Source: Euperipatoides rowelli (lineage: Eukaryota; Onychophora; Udeonychophora; Euonychophora; Peripatopsidae). Taken from it: 11,357 nucleotides of DNA. A program made the translations under genes and the position numbers. The notes below the pieces were generated by a model. That model made no database searches. It saw only the letters and a program-made list of their open reading frames with translations, and was not told where the DNA came from. This document shows, one piece after another, positions 1-8,041 of the stretch (position 1 is the stretch's first letter; each line of letters begins with the position of its first letter). The stretch lies in NCBI GenBank assembly GCA_003024985.2, contig PXIH01S0009292.1; one strand, written 5' to 3'.

Positions 1-327
1 TATCTTAATTATTTAATCGAATATGAAGAAATAAACATGACTTTTAAGGTAAAAATAAACCATTTTAGCTTTTGTTTACATTAGCATTCATAATAAACTT
101 TAAAATTGATTTCAACTTCAATCCCAATAATTATCTCAAAATTTGATGGATTTTATATTGATGCGAAGAAAGTAACTTTTTTCTCTGTTCTTTTTTTTCT
201 TTAAAATTTTAAGTAATAAACACTTTTGTTAACTAGTTTTCTAAACAATAAAGTAATGAAGCCATAACTAGCGTCTGGATCCCATACAGTATATGCATTT
301 TAATCAGCGAGATTTTATTCTTTGGCC

Positions 328-344
328 ACGTCAATTTGACGTCA
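328..344. promoter_or_regulatory. CRE-like palindrome (TGACGTCA)
   Basis: A consensus cAMP-response element, TGACGTCA, sits at 337-344. An inverted half-site ACGTCAA precedes it, making the 15-nt palindrome ACGTCAATTTGACGT (328-342). GC-containing 8-mers of this kind are rare at this base composition. No promoter or gene start is visible nearby, so regulatory use is only a possibility. Confidence 0.3.
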
Positions 345-1182
345 CAGGCTGGTTTTTATTTTTTATAAACATAGTAAAAACTTGTGAATATTTATATGTT
401 TTTATGTTTTAGATAAAATATTCCAATTTGATGAATTAAACAAATATTTTAGGTAAAACTAAATGTAAATCAATTACTAATAAAAAGCACTGATAAACCA
501 CTTTAAGCTCTGAGAGCAAGCTTATCCGCATGTTACTACAAAAGCAACCAATCATGTTTGGTTTCACAGCATATGACAACGGTTTGGCTGCCTTATTTTT
601 ATTTATTTAGACTAAAATCTTCACCCCAAAGCTGAGTTCTAAAGTAATTAATAATAATGCCCGATTCCTAAAGAATGATAATGAGATGGAATAAATTTGC
701 TTGATCATTTTTACATAGATTCCGTCAGCCCATTGTTAACCAACGGTGTATTTAGTTGTGCAGAAAAGTTTGCTTAGCATACATTTTTAAATAACGTTAC
801 ACTTTAAAAAAAAAAGTTTTAACTATAATTAAAGTTATAGGCGAAAAACATTATTAGGATTTGCAGCATATTTTTTATTTAAAATATTATACATTACTAA
901 TAAATTGAAATAATTGTCTAAAATTAGCTACAAATATTATCTAAAAATTCATCGGTAGTAAATTAATACAAACCTGATAATGCTATGGTGCTACCTAAGG
1001 TAAATTTCTTCAGTCTGTCAGTTTATTAAATTTTTCGTTTCGCTTGGTATTAATCACCATTAGATTATTTTAATAACTGTTCATCATCATCAAATTGGAA
1101 AAATAAATAATTTAAACTTAGACATTGTCGCAATTCTCTTTAGAAAAAAAAAAAAGTATTCATCTGATAAATCAGAAATAAA

Positions 1183-1218
1183 TGCTGCCGATAAAGTTTA
1201 TCGTAAGTTTAAGCAGCA
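1183..1218. repeat. Hairpin-forming repeat between two poly(A) runs
   Basis: TGCTGC (1183-1188) is complementary to GCAGCA (1213-1218), and between them CGATAAAGTTTATCG (1189-1203) is a perfect 7-bp-arm palindrome with a one-base centre. The block is flanked by A12 and A16 runs. No known element was recognised. Confidence 0.45.
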
Positions 1219-1298
1219 AAAAAAAAAAAAAAATTAATAATTTCATTTCTACAAAAATTTAAATACCTCGAGTTCTATCCAACTTAGAAACACTTGTA

Positions 1299-2110
1299 AT
1301 GGCTCATTTTAAAGCTAAATTACAATTCTTTCAAAATATTGTTTAAAAAACGAAATTGGCTACAGTGGCATCTAGTAACTCTTCTTAAAGTCAAACTACT
1401 GATAAATCTGAAGTTCACCAAATTTGCAAATTGAAATCACTCCTGAAAACCTTGGAGCTCGCCAACATTGGGTTAAGAGTGGATTTTTAGACACACAATT
1501 ATGATCAAGAAAAGCATTGTTAGAAGATAAAGGGATAAATAATATGAACAATTGGAGCAGAGTATGTTAAGCATATTCCGAAATTGAAATACAGGAGGTG
1601 AACAAGTGACTTGTAAAGAGAGTGAAGAGATGGTGGATGATAGAGATAAGGAGGAGGGTTGGTAGGATGAAGAGAAAGTAGGTAATCCAAATAAATACTG
1701 GATGAAACCAAACAAGACAACTTAAAAAAATTACAACTGGGAAATAGAGAGGATTGATGAAAAGGAGCAAATGTTAAGTGAGGAAATGTAGGAAGAAAAT
1801 ACATGTAATATTGAGATAATAGAGAGTAATTTTAAAAAAATTAAGATTAGAAAGTAAGTCTATAGAGTTAGAAATGGGAAAGATGATGATGAGGAAGTAA
1901 ATGAGATGAAGGAAGATAAAGCTATTAAAAAAGATTTAGTAGAAACAATGGAAAAGACAATTTAATATGGGTGTTAGAGGAGCAGGTAGAGTTACTGTAT
2001 ATAGCGTATAACTTTAAGTGAAATTTAATATGGGAGGAAAAGTGTATTAAAACTCATGAATTAGGCTATATTAAAAAACATATCAAGTTTGCTTTAACTA
2101 AAGTATAAAG
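1299..2110 (+). pseudogene. Decayed purine-rich coding-like sequence, origin unknown
   Basis: The plus strand here is strongly purine-rich and reads like an old Glu/Lys-rich coding sequence. From ATG 1299 one frame gives blocks such as SEVHQICKLKSLLKTLELAN, with TAA/TAG interruptions. From about 1591 the frame set by position 1501 gives ESEEMVDDRDKEEGW, KEQMLSEEM and GKDDDEEVNEMKEDKAIKKD, broken by stops at 1663, 1723, 1789, 1855 and 1963. A third frame continues with LEEQVELLYIAYNFK to a TGA at 2019. The stops can each be explained by one base change. No family was recognised. The Ser-rich minus-strand ORFs across 1473-1804 are antisense shadows of this purine bias. A purine-rich low-complexity tract that was never coding remains possible. 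Confidence 0.28.
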
Positions 2111-2708
2111 ACTGGATGGAAGGTTTAAAATTCCAGCATATTTTTAGTATTACCAGTGTAAGGCTTGGCAATATTCCAGTATTTCATCACTAGTGTTTTC
2201 ATAGTAAATATTAAAAATTCAAATGCGTGACCATGTTTTTATCAATCATTATTTTATAACTTGCAATTTTATGAATGTTATAATTAGGCCAAAAAAATAT
2301 GTAAGCTTTATTTTTAAGGGTCTCCCAACTCCCCTAACAATAGGGTTCATATAAATTCAAAACAAAAATATGGGACATCTCAACAGAGGTGGGGTGGGGG
2401 TAATATTGAAAATTAAAATGTCTTTTCCTCTTAAGAACTTTGCTCAGGATCTTAGTCATCTGACTCGTATACATTTCATTTATAAATACAGTCTTTGTGT
2501 GTTTTAATGAAAAAAATAATTTCAATCCAGATCGATTTATTCAAGTTGAAGCTTTAAAGTTTTATAATTTTGACTTAAGCCTGTTTAAAAATTAATTCTT
2601 AGAAATCTGGGGTAATGATTATGAATTAATGTATATATTTTTATTGTACTATTTACTTTCTGTATAATTTTAGCTTGTGTTGTTAATTTCTTGTAATTAA
2701 ATTTGAAC
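2111..2708. other. AT-rich stretch, no gene seen
   Basis: Nothing coding is supportable. A 63-codon minus-strand ORF at 2334-2525 has no splice or composition support. If the upstream region is a retrocopy, this would be its 3' UTR. Confidence 0.4.
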
Positions 2709-2756
2709 AATAAATTATGTTTGCGTCCCCTTTTTAAAAAAAAAAAACCAAAAAAA
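2709..2756 (+). other. AATAAA followed by A-runs: possible retrocopy tail
   Basis: AATAAA at 2709-2714 is followed 21 nt later by A12 (2736-2747), CC and A7 (2750-2756). This spacing is that of a polyadenylated 3' end. Together with the plus-strand decayed coding-like sequence upstream, it suggests a reverse-transcribed and inserted message. No target-site duplication was found. Confidence 0.35.
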
Positions 2757-2974
2757 CAATAGCTAATGGTAATTATTTGGCTAAACTGCTCTGTATTTAA
2801 ACTTTATAAATCAATACAAAATGATTAAGAAAAACCAACATTTGAATATACAATATTTATTTTTTGAATAAATTTTATATTCATAATGCTAAACAAATAT
2901 TACTATGTTAATTAAGTAGGACTTTCATGATTTTTGCTATAATGTTTTGAGCAAACAAATATAGCGATTGGCCA

Positions 2975-2985
2975 CCCCCCCCCCC
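2975..2985. repeat. C11 homopolymer
   Basis: Eleven consecutive C residues within very AT-rich sequence. The surrounding 2757-3150 holds no gene that I can see. Confidence 0.9.
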
Positions 2986-3120
2986 TCAAATTCATGACTG
3001 GAAGAAAGTAGTCTAGCATACTCTCATAATGATTGCCATTGTAATTTTCATGATAGACACATACTATATACTGTGGACTCATGATTTTCAGATTGAGTTA
3101 CTGAAATTAATTTAAGTTTC

Positions 3121-3135
3121 ATTATTATTATTATT
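3121..3135. repeat. (ATT)5 microsatellite
   Basis: Five uninterrupted ATT units, followed by AATATT and an A-run leading into the GGGAC-rich stretch. Confidence 0.85.
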
Positions 3136-3156
3136 AATATTAAAAAAACAACAACA

Positions 3157-3248
3157 GGACAATATGGGACAAAATATGGCAATAAAGGACATTAAGGTGT
3201 CCAAAAGGCCTTGTTGGGACAATGGGACAGAGAAGTCAATTTAGGGAC
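3157..3248. repeat. Cluster of GGGAC/GGAC words next to the hAT remnant
   Basis: About six copies of GGAC or GGGAC(A) occur on the plus strand in roughly 90 bp, including GGACAATATGGGACA and GGGACAATGGGACAG, plus a nearby GTGTCC in the other orientation. This stretch lies just beyond the 3' end of the transposase remnant and is much richer in G than its surroundings. In hAT elements, short subterminal repeats can bind transposase. These words may be such repeats, but no terminal inverted repeat or 8-bp target duplication was identified. Confidence 0.4.
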
Positions 3249-3507
3249 GTTTTCATAAAAATAGGATGGATACAAACCCTACATTACAGCTCTACAATCC
3301 GCCCATTGGCATTAAGCATTACTTTTTTTTTTTTTATTTAAAAAATTATTAATAAAATGTTAGAGAAATGAACAGAGAAATGCAATTATATTAAATAATT
3401 ACATAAGTATCAATATAAAAACCAAATTAAACATAAAAACATATCAATATTATATATAATGTGTAATAATTTGTAAAGACAAAGGGTGTATTGCAGAATC
3501 TAACATA

Positions 3508-4150
3508 TTAATACACATAATATAAATACTTTTTTGAAAAGGTACTAAAGTCAGAATTGCCTTCAATTTTTTTCATTTTCTTTTCTAGTTCTTCAGCTCC
3601 ATTAGACTATAGTCTGTTGTTGTCCGACATATTTGTATTTAAAATTGATTGTTTCTTCAAATTTAGCTTTGTTATCTCATCTACTACAGATCCTCTTTTA
3701 GCTTCAATTTCTTGTTGACACTCTTTATACTTTTGTAATGCTTTATTTTAGCCAAGGCATTTTTAGCATCATGTATCATCTTCTTTGAAACGTGTAGTTG
3801 CAATACTCCACCAGCTGCAGTAATAAAGCAAGCTGAACAATTAAGCTGGTCTCATGTAGATTCTCAACAAAGAACTCCTTGTTTATGGAAAAACTTCTCT
3901 CCACAGATGCATTGCCATGAAATAGTACCACCACTTCTTTGAGTAAAATGAATTAAATCTTTGGAAACATTATGTTTAGCATATGACAAACTGAGAAAGA
4001 TGGCTAGTCTGTCTTTCATTGGATCAAGCATTTATGCACCTCTTCACTTCAGCTTTGGATAAGAAATTTAAATATACTTGTTTGGCATTATCAGCTTGTA
4101 TACTAGACAGTTGGTTGGTCTCTTCAAGAACTTCCAATTCAGCGGTTACT
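3508..4150 (-). pseudogene. Decayed C-terminal region of a hAT-type transposase
   Basis: Reading the minus strand across several frames gives a recognisable hAT-like C-terminus. The first block (from about 4150, containing VLEETNQLSSIQADNAKQVY) stops at a TGA at 4026-4024. The next block (starting DPMKDRLAIFLSLSYAKHN) follows in another frame to about 3945. A 54-residue block at 3940-3776 holds FHGNASVERSFSINKE, which fits the conserved ASxERxFS-type core of the hAT dimerisation domain. A Lys/Glu-rich tail follows in further frames (KYKECQQEIEAKRGSVVDEI, then EELEKKMKKIE) to a TAA at 3510-3508, with an internal TAG. At least four frame changes and several stops show that it is dead. The catalytic N-terminal part was not found. 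A possible acceptor (ATTTTAG, ending at 4151) precedes the first block. The family assignment is from memory of the motif and was not searched. Confidence 0.72.
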
Positions 4151-4509
4151 CTAAAATTGTTAATGAATAAGAAAAAGGAGATCTTCAAGAACGAATCACA
4201 TGAAATAGGAGTAATTTTTATCTAATTTTCATTGGAATTATAGTAGTAGTATTTGAGTTGAGGTATACAGATGTGAGTGGAAGACATGATGTATTGTTCC
4301 GTCTATCAGCAGATTATGATGATTGCAGGTACATTATACAAGTGCAACGATCACTAGAGTTTTTGTATTGTTATGTTAGAGTGTGTGAGTGAAAGATTAT
4401 TTAAAGTGTAGATTTAGATAGGGGTATTTTTTTTTTGTATTTTATGGGGAAGAGCAATCTAACAAAGTCATTTAATGCTTAGTAGTTGTATTGTGTAAAG
4501 TCGCAATAG

Positions 4510-4666
4510 TTTATTACTGTGTTTTCATTGTAAAAACTAATATTGCCGTACAGTGTTATAATTTAAGTTGAGTGGGTAAAAAAAAGATTTTTGTATAATT
4601 TGGAGTCATATATACTGTATTTATAGTTTTAGTATTTTATTTGTTTTTCTGTGTGAGAATCTAGAA
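4510..4666 (-). other. Probable 3' UTR with candidate poly(A) signals
   Basis: Downstream of the TAA, the minus strand carries AATAAA at 4641-4636 (about 26 nt after the stop) and again at 4515-4510. Either could end the transcript, and the true cleavage site cannot be chosen from sequence alone. AATAAA is common by chance at this base composition. Confidence 0.35.
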
Positions 4667-4803
4667 TTATGTACCCTGTGGTAAATAGTCTGTGCCCAGA
4701 GTAAGCATTGTTATTTTTGTTTTGTGTGGCTGAGACTCATAGATGGTGCTGAAATAGTTTTGTCTAATTCCTGTGAGGCTATTACATCTTTTGGGTCCCA
4801 GAT
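4667..4803 (-). CDS. Terminal coding exon of the same minus-strand gene, with stop codon
   Basis: After a 112-nt intron the minus strand shows a T-rich tract and the acceptor TATACATTATAG (ending at 4804). The exon then needs two bases (AT) to complete the codon left open by the upstream exon (G+AT = Asp), and that same frame reads 44 residues to TAA at 4669-4667. The peptide begins LGPKRCNSLTGIRQNYF and ends TDYLPQGT. No domain was recognised. An ATG-initiated ORF of 83 codons (4918-4667) overlaps this exon, but its first half is the intron: its ATG sits across the upstream donor, so it is not taken as a separate gene. A later AG at about 4773 (CCTCACAG) is in the same phase and could act as an alternative acceptor. 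Confidence 0.68.
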
Positions 4804-4915
4804 CTATAATGTATATAAAAATATTGTACAATAAAATAAATAAGTTAATAATTGTAATAGAAAAAAAACTTATTTCTACTGATTCACAAGCATAAGAAAG
4901 GAAATTAAAAATTAC
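4804..4915 (-). other. Short last intron (112 nt)
   Basis: On the minus strand it runs from GTAATT to TTATAG. It contains a T-run, a plausible branch region (ATTAAC, roughly 50 nt before the AG) and a long T/A-rich stretch before the acceptor. The flanking phase agrees with both exons. Confidence 0.65.
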
Positions 4916-5023
4916 CATTCATTTGGCTACTACTGTTTTCCGTAGGATTGGGCTGCCTTGCCTGTTGTTTGATTCCATGAGGCAATGAGGGATTTGAGTT
5001 TGTTGGTCGCGGCATTTGGGAAA
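4916..5023 (-). CDS. Internal coding exon of the same minus-strand gene (Ser/Asn/Gln/Pro-rich)
   Basis: On the minus strand the acceptor is TTTTTTATCATTTCAG (ending at 5024) and the donor is GTAATT (from 4915). The exon is 108 nt. The frame that continues the upstream exon (shared codon G+TT = Val) is open for all 35 full codons, while the other two frames hit stops at TAG or TGA. The peptide starts SQMPRPTNSNPSLPHG and ends ENSSSQMN, a low-complexity linker-like composition with several Pro and basic residues. SQMP loosely resembles the SxIP microtubule-tip motif, but Met in place of Ile/Leu makes this weak. Like the upstream exon it is phase 1-1, so skipping it would keep the frame. It stands out as a GC-richer island in AT-rich sequence. 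No protein family was recognised. Confidence 0.75.
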
Positions 5024-5321
5024 CTGAAATGATAAAAAATATATGGACTTAATAAAAATATTTAAATAATAAAAAAAAAAATTATAGAATAAATCATTAA
5101 GCCTAGGAAATAAGAATTAAAATATAACACGACTCTTACAATATTTCTGTGTATACAGTAAAATTTATTGTATAACATTAAATTTAGCTGCCAATTCCCC
5201 TCCCCTAAACATTTTGCAAAATACAGTATATACTGTTCCTAGAATTTTAGATTGCTAAATTTTGTTAAGCTAAATTCAAATTAGATTCTGAATGGATTTT
5301 TAAATTTTTAATATTCAAATA

Positions 5322-5605
5322 CAGGTAACTCTGGAAAGATTGGCACATAGAAGAACTGCACATTCGAGATAACAGCACTTCTTAAAAAAAAGTTATACAA
5401 TGTCCATGGTGATTGCATTGTACTATTATATTATGTACAAATTATTCTGTGACATATTACAGTGATTAAATTAGCAAATACATTTACTATATACCCATTT
5501 TCTTATTTATACCACATTATAAAACAAAACTGTTGAAATAACAGAAAATTTGAAAGAACGGCACCAGACAATCCCCGTAGGTGCCGTTCTTTCAAGAGTA
5601 TACTG
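5322..5605. mobile_element. 284-bp pogo/Tigger-like MITE with TA target duplication
   Basis: The left end reads TA-CAGGTAACTCTGGAAAGATT and the right end, reversed and complemented, reads TA-CAGTATACTCTTGAAAGAAC; GGCAC follows in both. About 21 of 27 positions match, counting the flanking TA. A TA dinucleotide lies directly outside each end (5320-5321 and 5606-5607), as expected for Tc1/mariner/pogo insertions, and CAG at the tips fits pogo/Tigger. The interior has no coding potential, so this would be a non-autonomous element. The right end carries a perfect nested hairpin (separate entry). It lies within the large intron of the minus-strand gene. Confidence 0.65.
5550..5595. repeat. Perfect 16-bp hairpin inside the MITE right end
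   Basis: Arm 5550-5565 (TTGAAAGAACGGCACC) is the exact reverse complement of 5580-5595, with a 14-nt loop. It is the most GC-rich short stretch in this part of the intron. From general knowledge, terminal repeats of pogo-like elements often carry an inverted copy of their own subterminal sequence, which would explain it. Confidence 0.85.
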
Positions 5606-6476
5606 TACAAATATTCATAAAAATTAAATATTATTTTAAGCAAAAGTAGCTATTTTCAAATTGTCATTGAAATTATAAGTTTTAAAAATTAATTTTTCAA
5701 CACTTTGTGATAAATTACAAGCATTTTCCCCAGTTAGATACCAAAATTATGACGATCAATTCCTTTATGGCTTAGATGAAATTACCTATAGAACTAATTA
5801 GTACCTTCTCTATTAAAATTTTCAGCGCTCTTCAATTTTCTCTATCAAATAAAATTATCTTAATTTCTATAGTTCTTCCTATCCTTCCCTTTAATGTTAT
5901 TTGCTTACATAGAAGTATCTAATACAATTTACAATCTACCAAATACCATTCTGCAGATATGTGCAAGCCATCACTACTGATGCTGACAATCTCACAAATC
6001 ATTTTATATTCACACACCATACCATTTCAACAAAAACATTTAAAAAAAAAAAAAGAAGCAATGTCCACAAGTATATACAAATGGTAAAAAAACAATCCTA
6101 TATACATCCACAGAATACTTTAAGTGAGTGCATATAAAACACAACTAAATTTACAGAAAAATGAAAACTTGTCAACTACATCTTGCATACAGTAAATAAG
6201 GCTTTATGGTTTTAATTCTAAATAAGTGTGCATGCCTGCCTAAATGGGCATATTAATTTTTAAAACAGTAATGCCCAGAAATTAGGATATAATTTATAAA
6301 AATAGACTGTATGATGATAAAATTAAAAGCCGTATTTCAGCCCTCATCATATGGATAGTAAATAGTGGAAGATTTCTGAAAAAATTGAAAAAAAAAATTG
6401 AGCTATTTTAACATTAAATATAATAAAGTGGAAATATTAATTTATTTTGTTACATGTGAGCATTAAATTTTTTTTA

Positions 6477-6497
6477 ACTTGTGTCAACAACACAAGT
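6477..6497. repeat. Small hairpin (8-bp stem, 5-nt loop)
   Basis: ACTTGTGT at 6477-6484 pairs perfectly with ACACAAGT at 6490-6497 around the loop CAACA. A stem of this size can occur by chance, and no function is implied. Confidence 0.5.
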
Positions 6498-7961
6498 ATC
6501 ATAGCTCTTTTTATTAAAAAAAGTTACCCAATTTTTATTATACTGTCTTTGTATTTGCAAAGATAAAATGGATATATTAAAATTTAATAGTATAAGAAAC
6601 GAAGACCTTAAACCATGCTGTGTTTAGAATCAAAATTATCAGATGTTTCAAAACATATTAAATCTACTTCATTATAAAGTTTTGAAACTATTTCCAATAC
6701 AGTAGTTTACACAGATAGCATTAATTGCTACTGTATATAGAAATGCACAATTATTGTCATGCATACGGTTAATTAAATTTTGTAGAACTTGAATGTATCG
6801 CAAAGCAGGATGCTTGATTTAATCCTTATGACCTACAAATTGTACAAATAATGTACTGTAGGTTCATAAATATAACTTTTATTTATAGTGCCTCCACCTT
6901 ATTCTAATGAATAATTTCAATGTATATTGAGGCATCTGCAAATACTATGCACATACAATGCATACTGCTGAGAATGATTTTTTTAATGGTTAAAATTAAT
7001 TTCTACAACTACCTTGAATTAATGGTATATAATAAACAATTGGATACCATATTTAGAGTTTTTAATGTAACAATTCTTAACTATAAGTTTTTATATAAAA
7101 GTCATTCTTCTTTTTGTTTGGAAATTTTATTTCTTCTCGTTTTAATTTTATTCAGTTAACTACAGTATATTTAGTAATCTACAATTGGAAATTTAAAAGC
7201 CTACACTACAGTAAAATATTGAAACTTTATATGCTGGTTGACTCAATTATATCCTTGTAGCAACTAGTACAAAGGATAACAATGAAAAATTATCTACCTT
7301 GTTATCATTACTACTTTGACAAATTTCATTTTTTCGGAACCTATCAACTCTAAAAATTATTAAGACATTTTGAAAACGCTCCATAACATCTTATGCCTAA
7401 AAAAATAGCAGACATATTTAATTTTAAAATAGAAGGCAGCAACAAGGTTAAGAAGCTAATATGCAAAATTACAATTTTCTCCCATTCCATATTTAAATTT
7501 ATTTATAATATTTAATTAATGATTACTTTAAAAAGTAGAACAAGTTTTATTAGTTTTAACTTTTTTTCTAATTTGCTACAGCTATTGTTACAGTATATTT
7601 TAATAGAAATTGTTAAAGCTATATACAGTATATAAATAAAAAAAAAAGCTAGTAAGCTGAAAAATTAGCTACAGATAGCAATTACTTCCAAAACATTGGT
7701 GATACAGTAAATTTAAATATCTAATATTTTTATTTGTTCTATTATTGCTACTGTATATTTATAACCAAATTAGGATATACAGTATTTTTTGTTGCTTTAT
7801 CAAGCATTAAATATTTCCAAAAATACTTTTTATAAAAGCAACGAAGGAGGGTGTTTTTTTTAGACAAATTGAAAATATAATTAAAGTTATGAAAATTATT
7901 TTAAATCAAGTAATTATTAAAAATAGACATATTATATAAATGCATATTTTTCAAAATGAAT

Positions 7962-8041
7962 AAATATTGCACAAACTAATCTTAAATACAACATATTGCA
8001 TAGCAATATGTTGTATTTAAGATTAGTTTAGTGCAATATTT
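7962..8041. repeat. Near-perfect 80-nt hairpin (38-bp stem, 3-nt loop)
   Basis: Arm 7962-7999 pairs with 8003-8041. The only interruption is one extra T in the right arm, within TTTAGTGC, and the loop is ATA. There are no mismatches otherwise, so the structure is either recent or maintained. It contains no ORF. It could be a small palindromic insertion, a fold-back product of replication, or a transcribed hairpin, since it lies in an intron of the minus-strand gene. The very small loop argues against a typical microRNA precursor. Confidence 0.9.

Larger units (their letters stand above)
1..1298. other. AT-rich non-coding stretch
   Basis: No exon, RNA gene or transposon is supportable here. 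Apart from the palindrome at 328-344 and the hairpin at 1183-1218, it contains a GC-richer patch at about 500-595, which encodes only a 26-codon ATG ORF, and runs of A12 (1144-1155) and A16 (1218-1233). Confidence 0.6.

Noticed and set aside
500-610. GC-richer patch with a 26-codon plus-strand ORF (MLLQKQPIMFGFTAYDNG...)
   Set aside because: No splice sites, family motif or neighbouring exon supports it as coding.
1473-1804. Three overlapping minus-strand ORFs of 67-94 codons, Ser/Leu/Pro-rich
   Set aside because: They are the complement of a plus-strand purine-rich tract, which removes stops from the minus strand. They have no domain, no splice support and they overlap one another.
1299-2021. 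Reading TAA/TAG as Gln (ciliate-type code) in the purine-rich region
   Set aside because: It gives long open reads, but a TGA and frame shifts also occur. The window has long spliceosomal introns and vast non-coding DNA unlike a ciliate gene-dense genome, and the spliced exons elsewhere use TAA as a stop.
4019-4225. 68-codon plus-strand ORF
   Set aside because: It is antisense to the hAT transposase remnant, whose minus-strand motifs explain the sequence better.
4204-4392. 62-codon plus-strand open frame with a possible exon 4271-4328 (acceptor TATACAG, donor GTACAT)
   Set aside because: It has no ATG. An open frame of this length is expected several times by chance in the window, and no partner exon in phase was found.
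4667-4918. 83-codon minus-strand ORF taken as a single gene
   Set aside because: Its first half (4804-4915) is better explained as an intron with good splice sites. Only 4667-4803 is kept as coding.
6920-7159. 79-codon plus-strand ORF, hydrophobic
   Set aside because: It has Leu/Phe/Ile-rich content expected from T-rich DNA and lies in an intron on the opposite strand. No domain or initiation context is visible.
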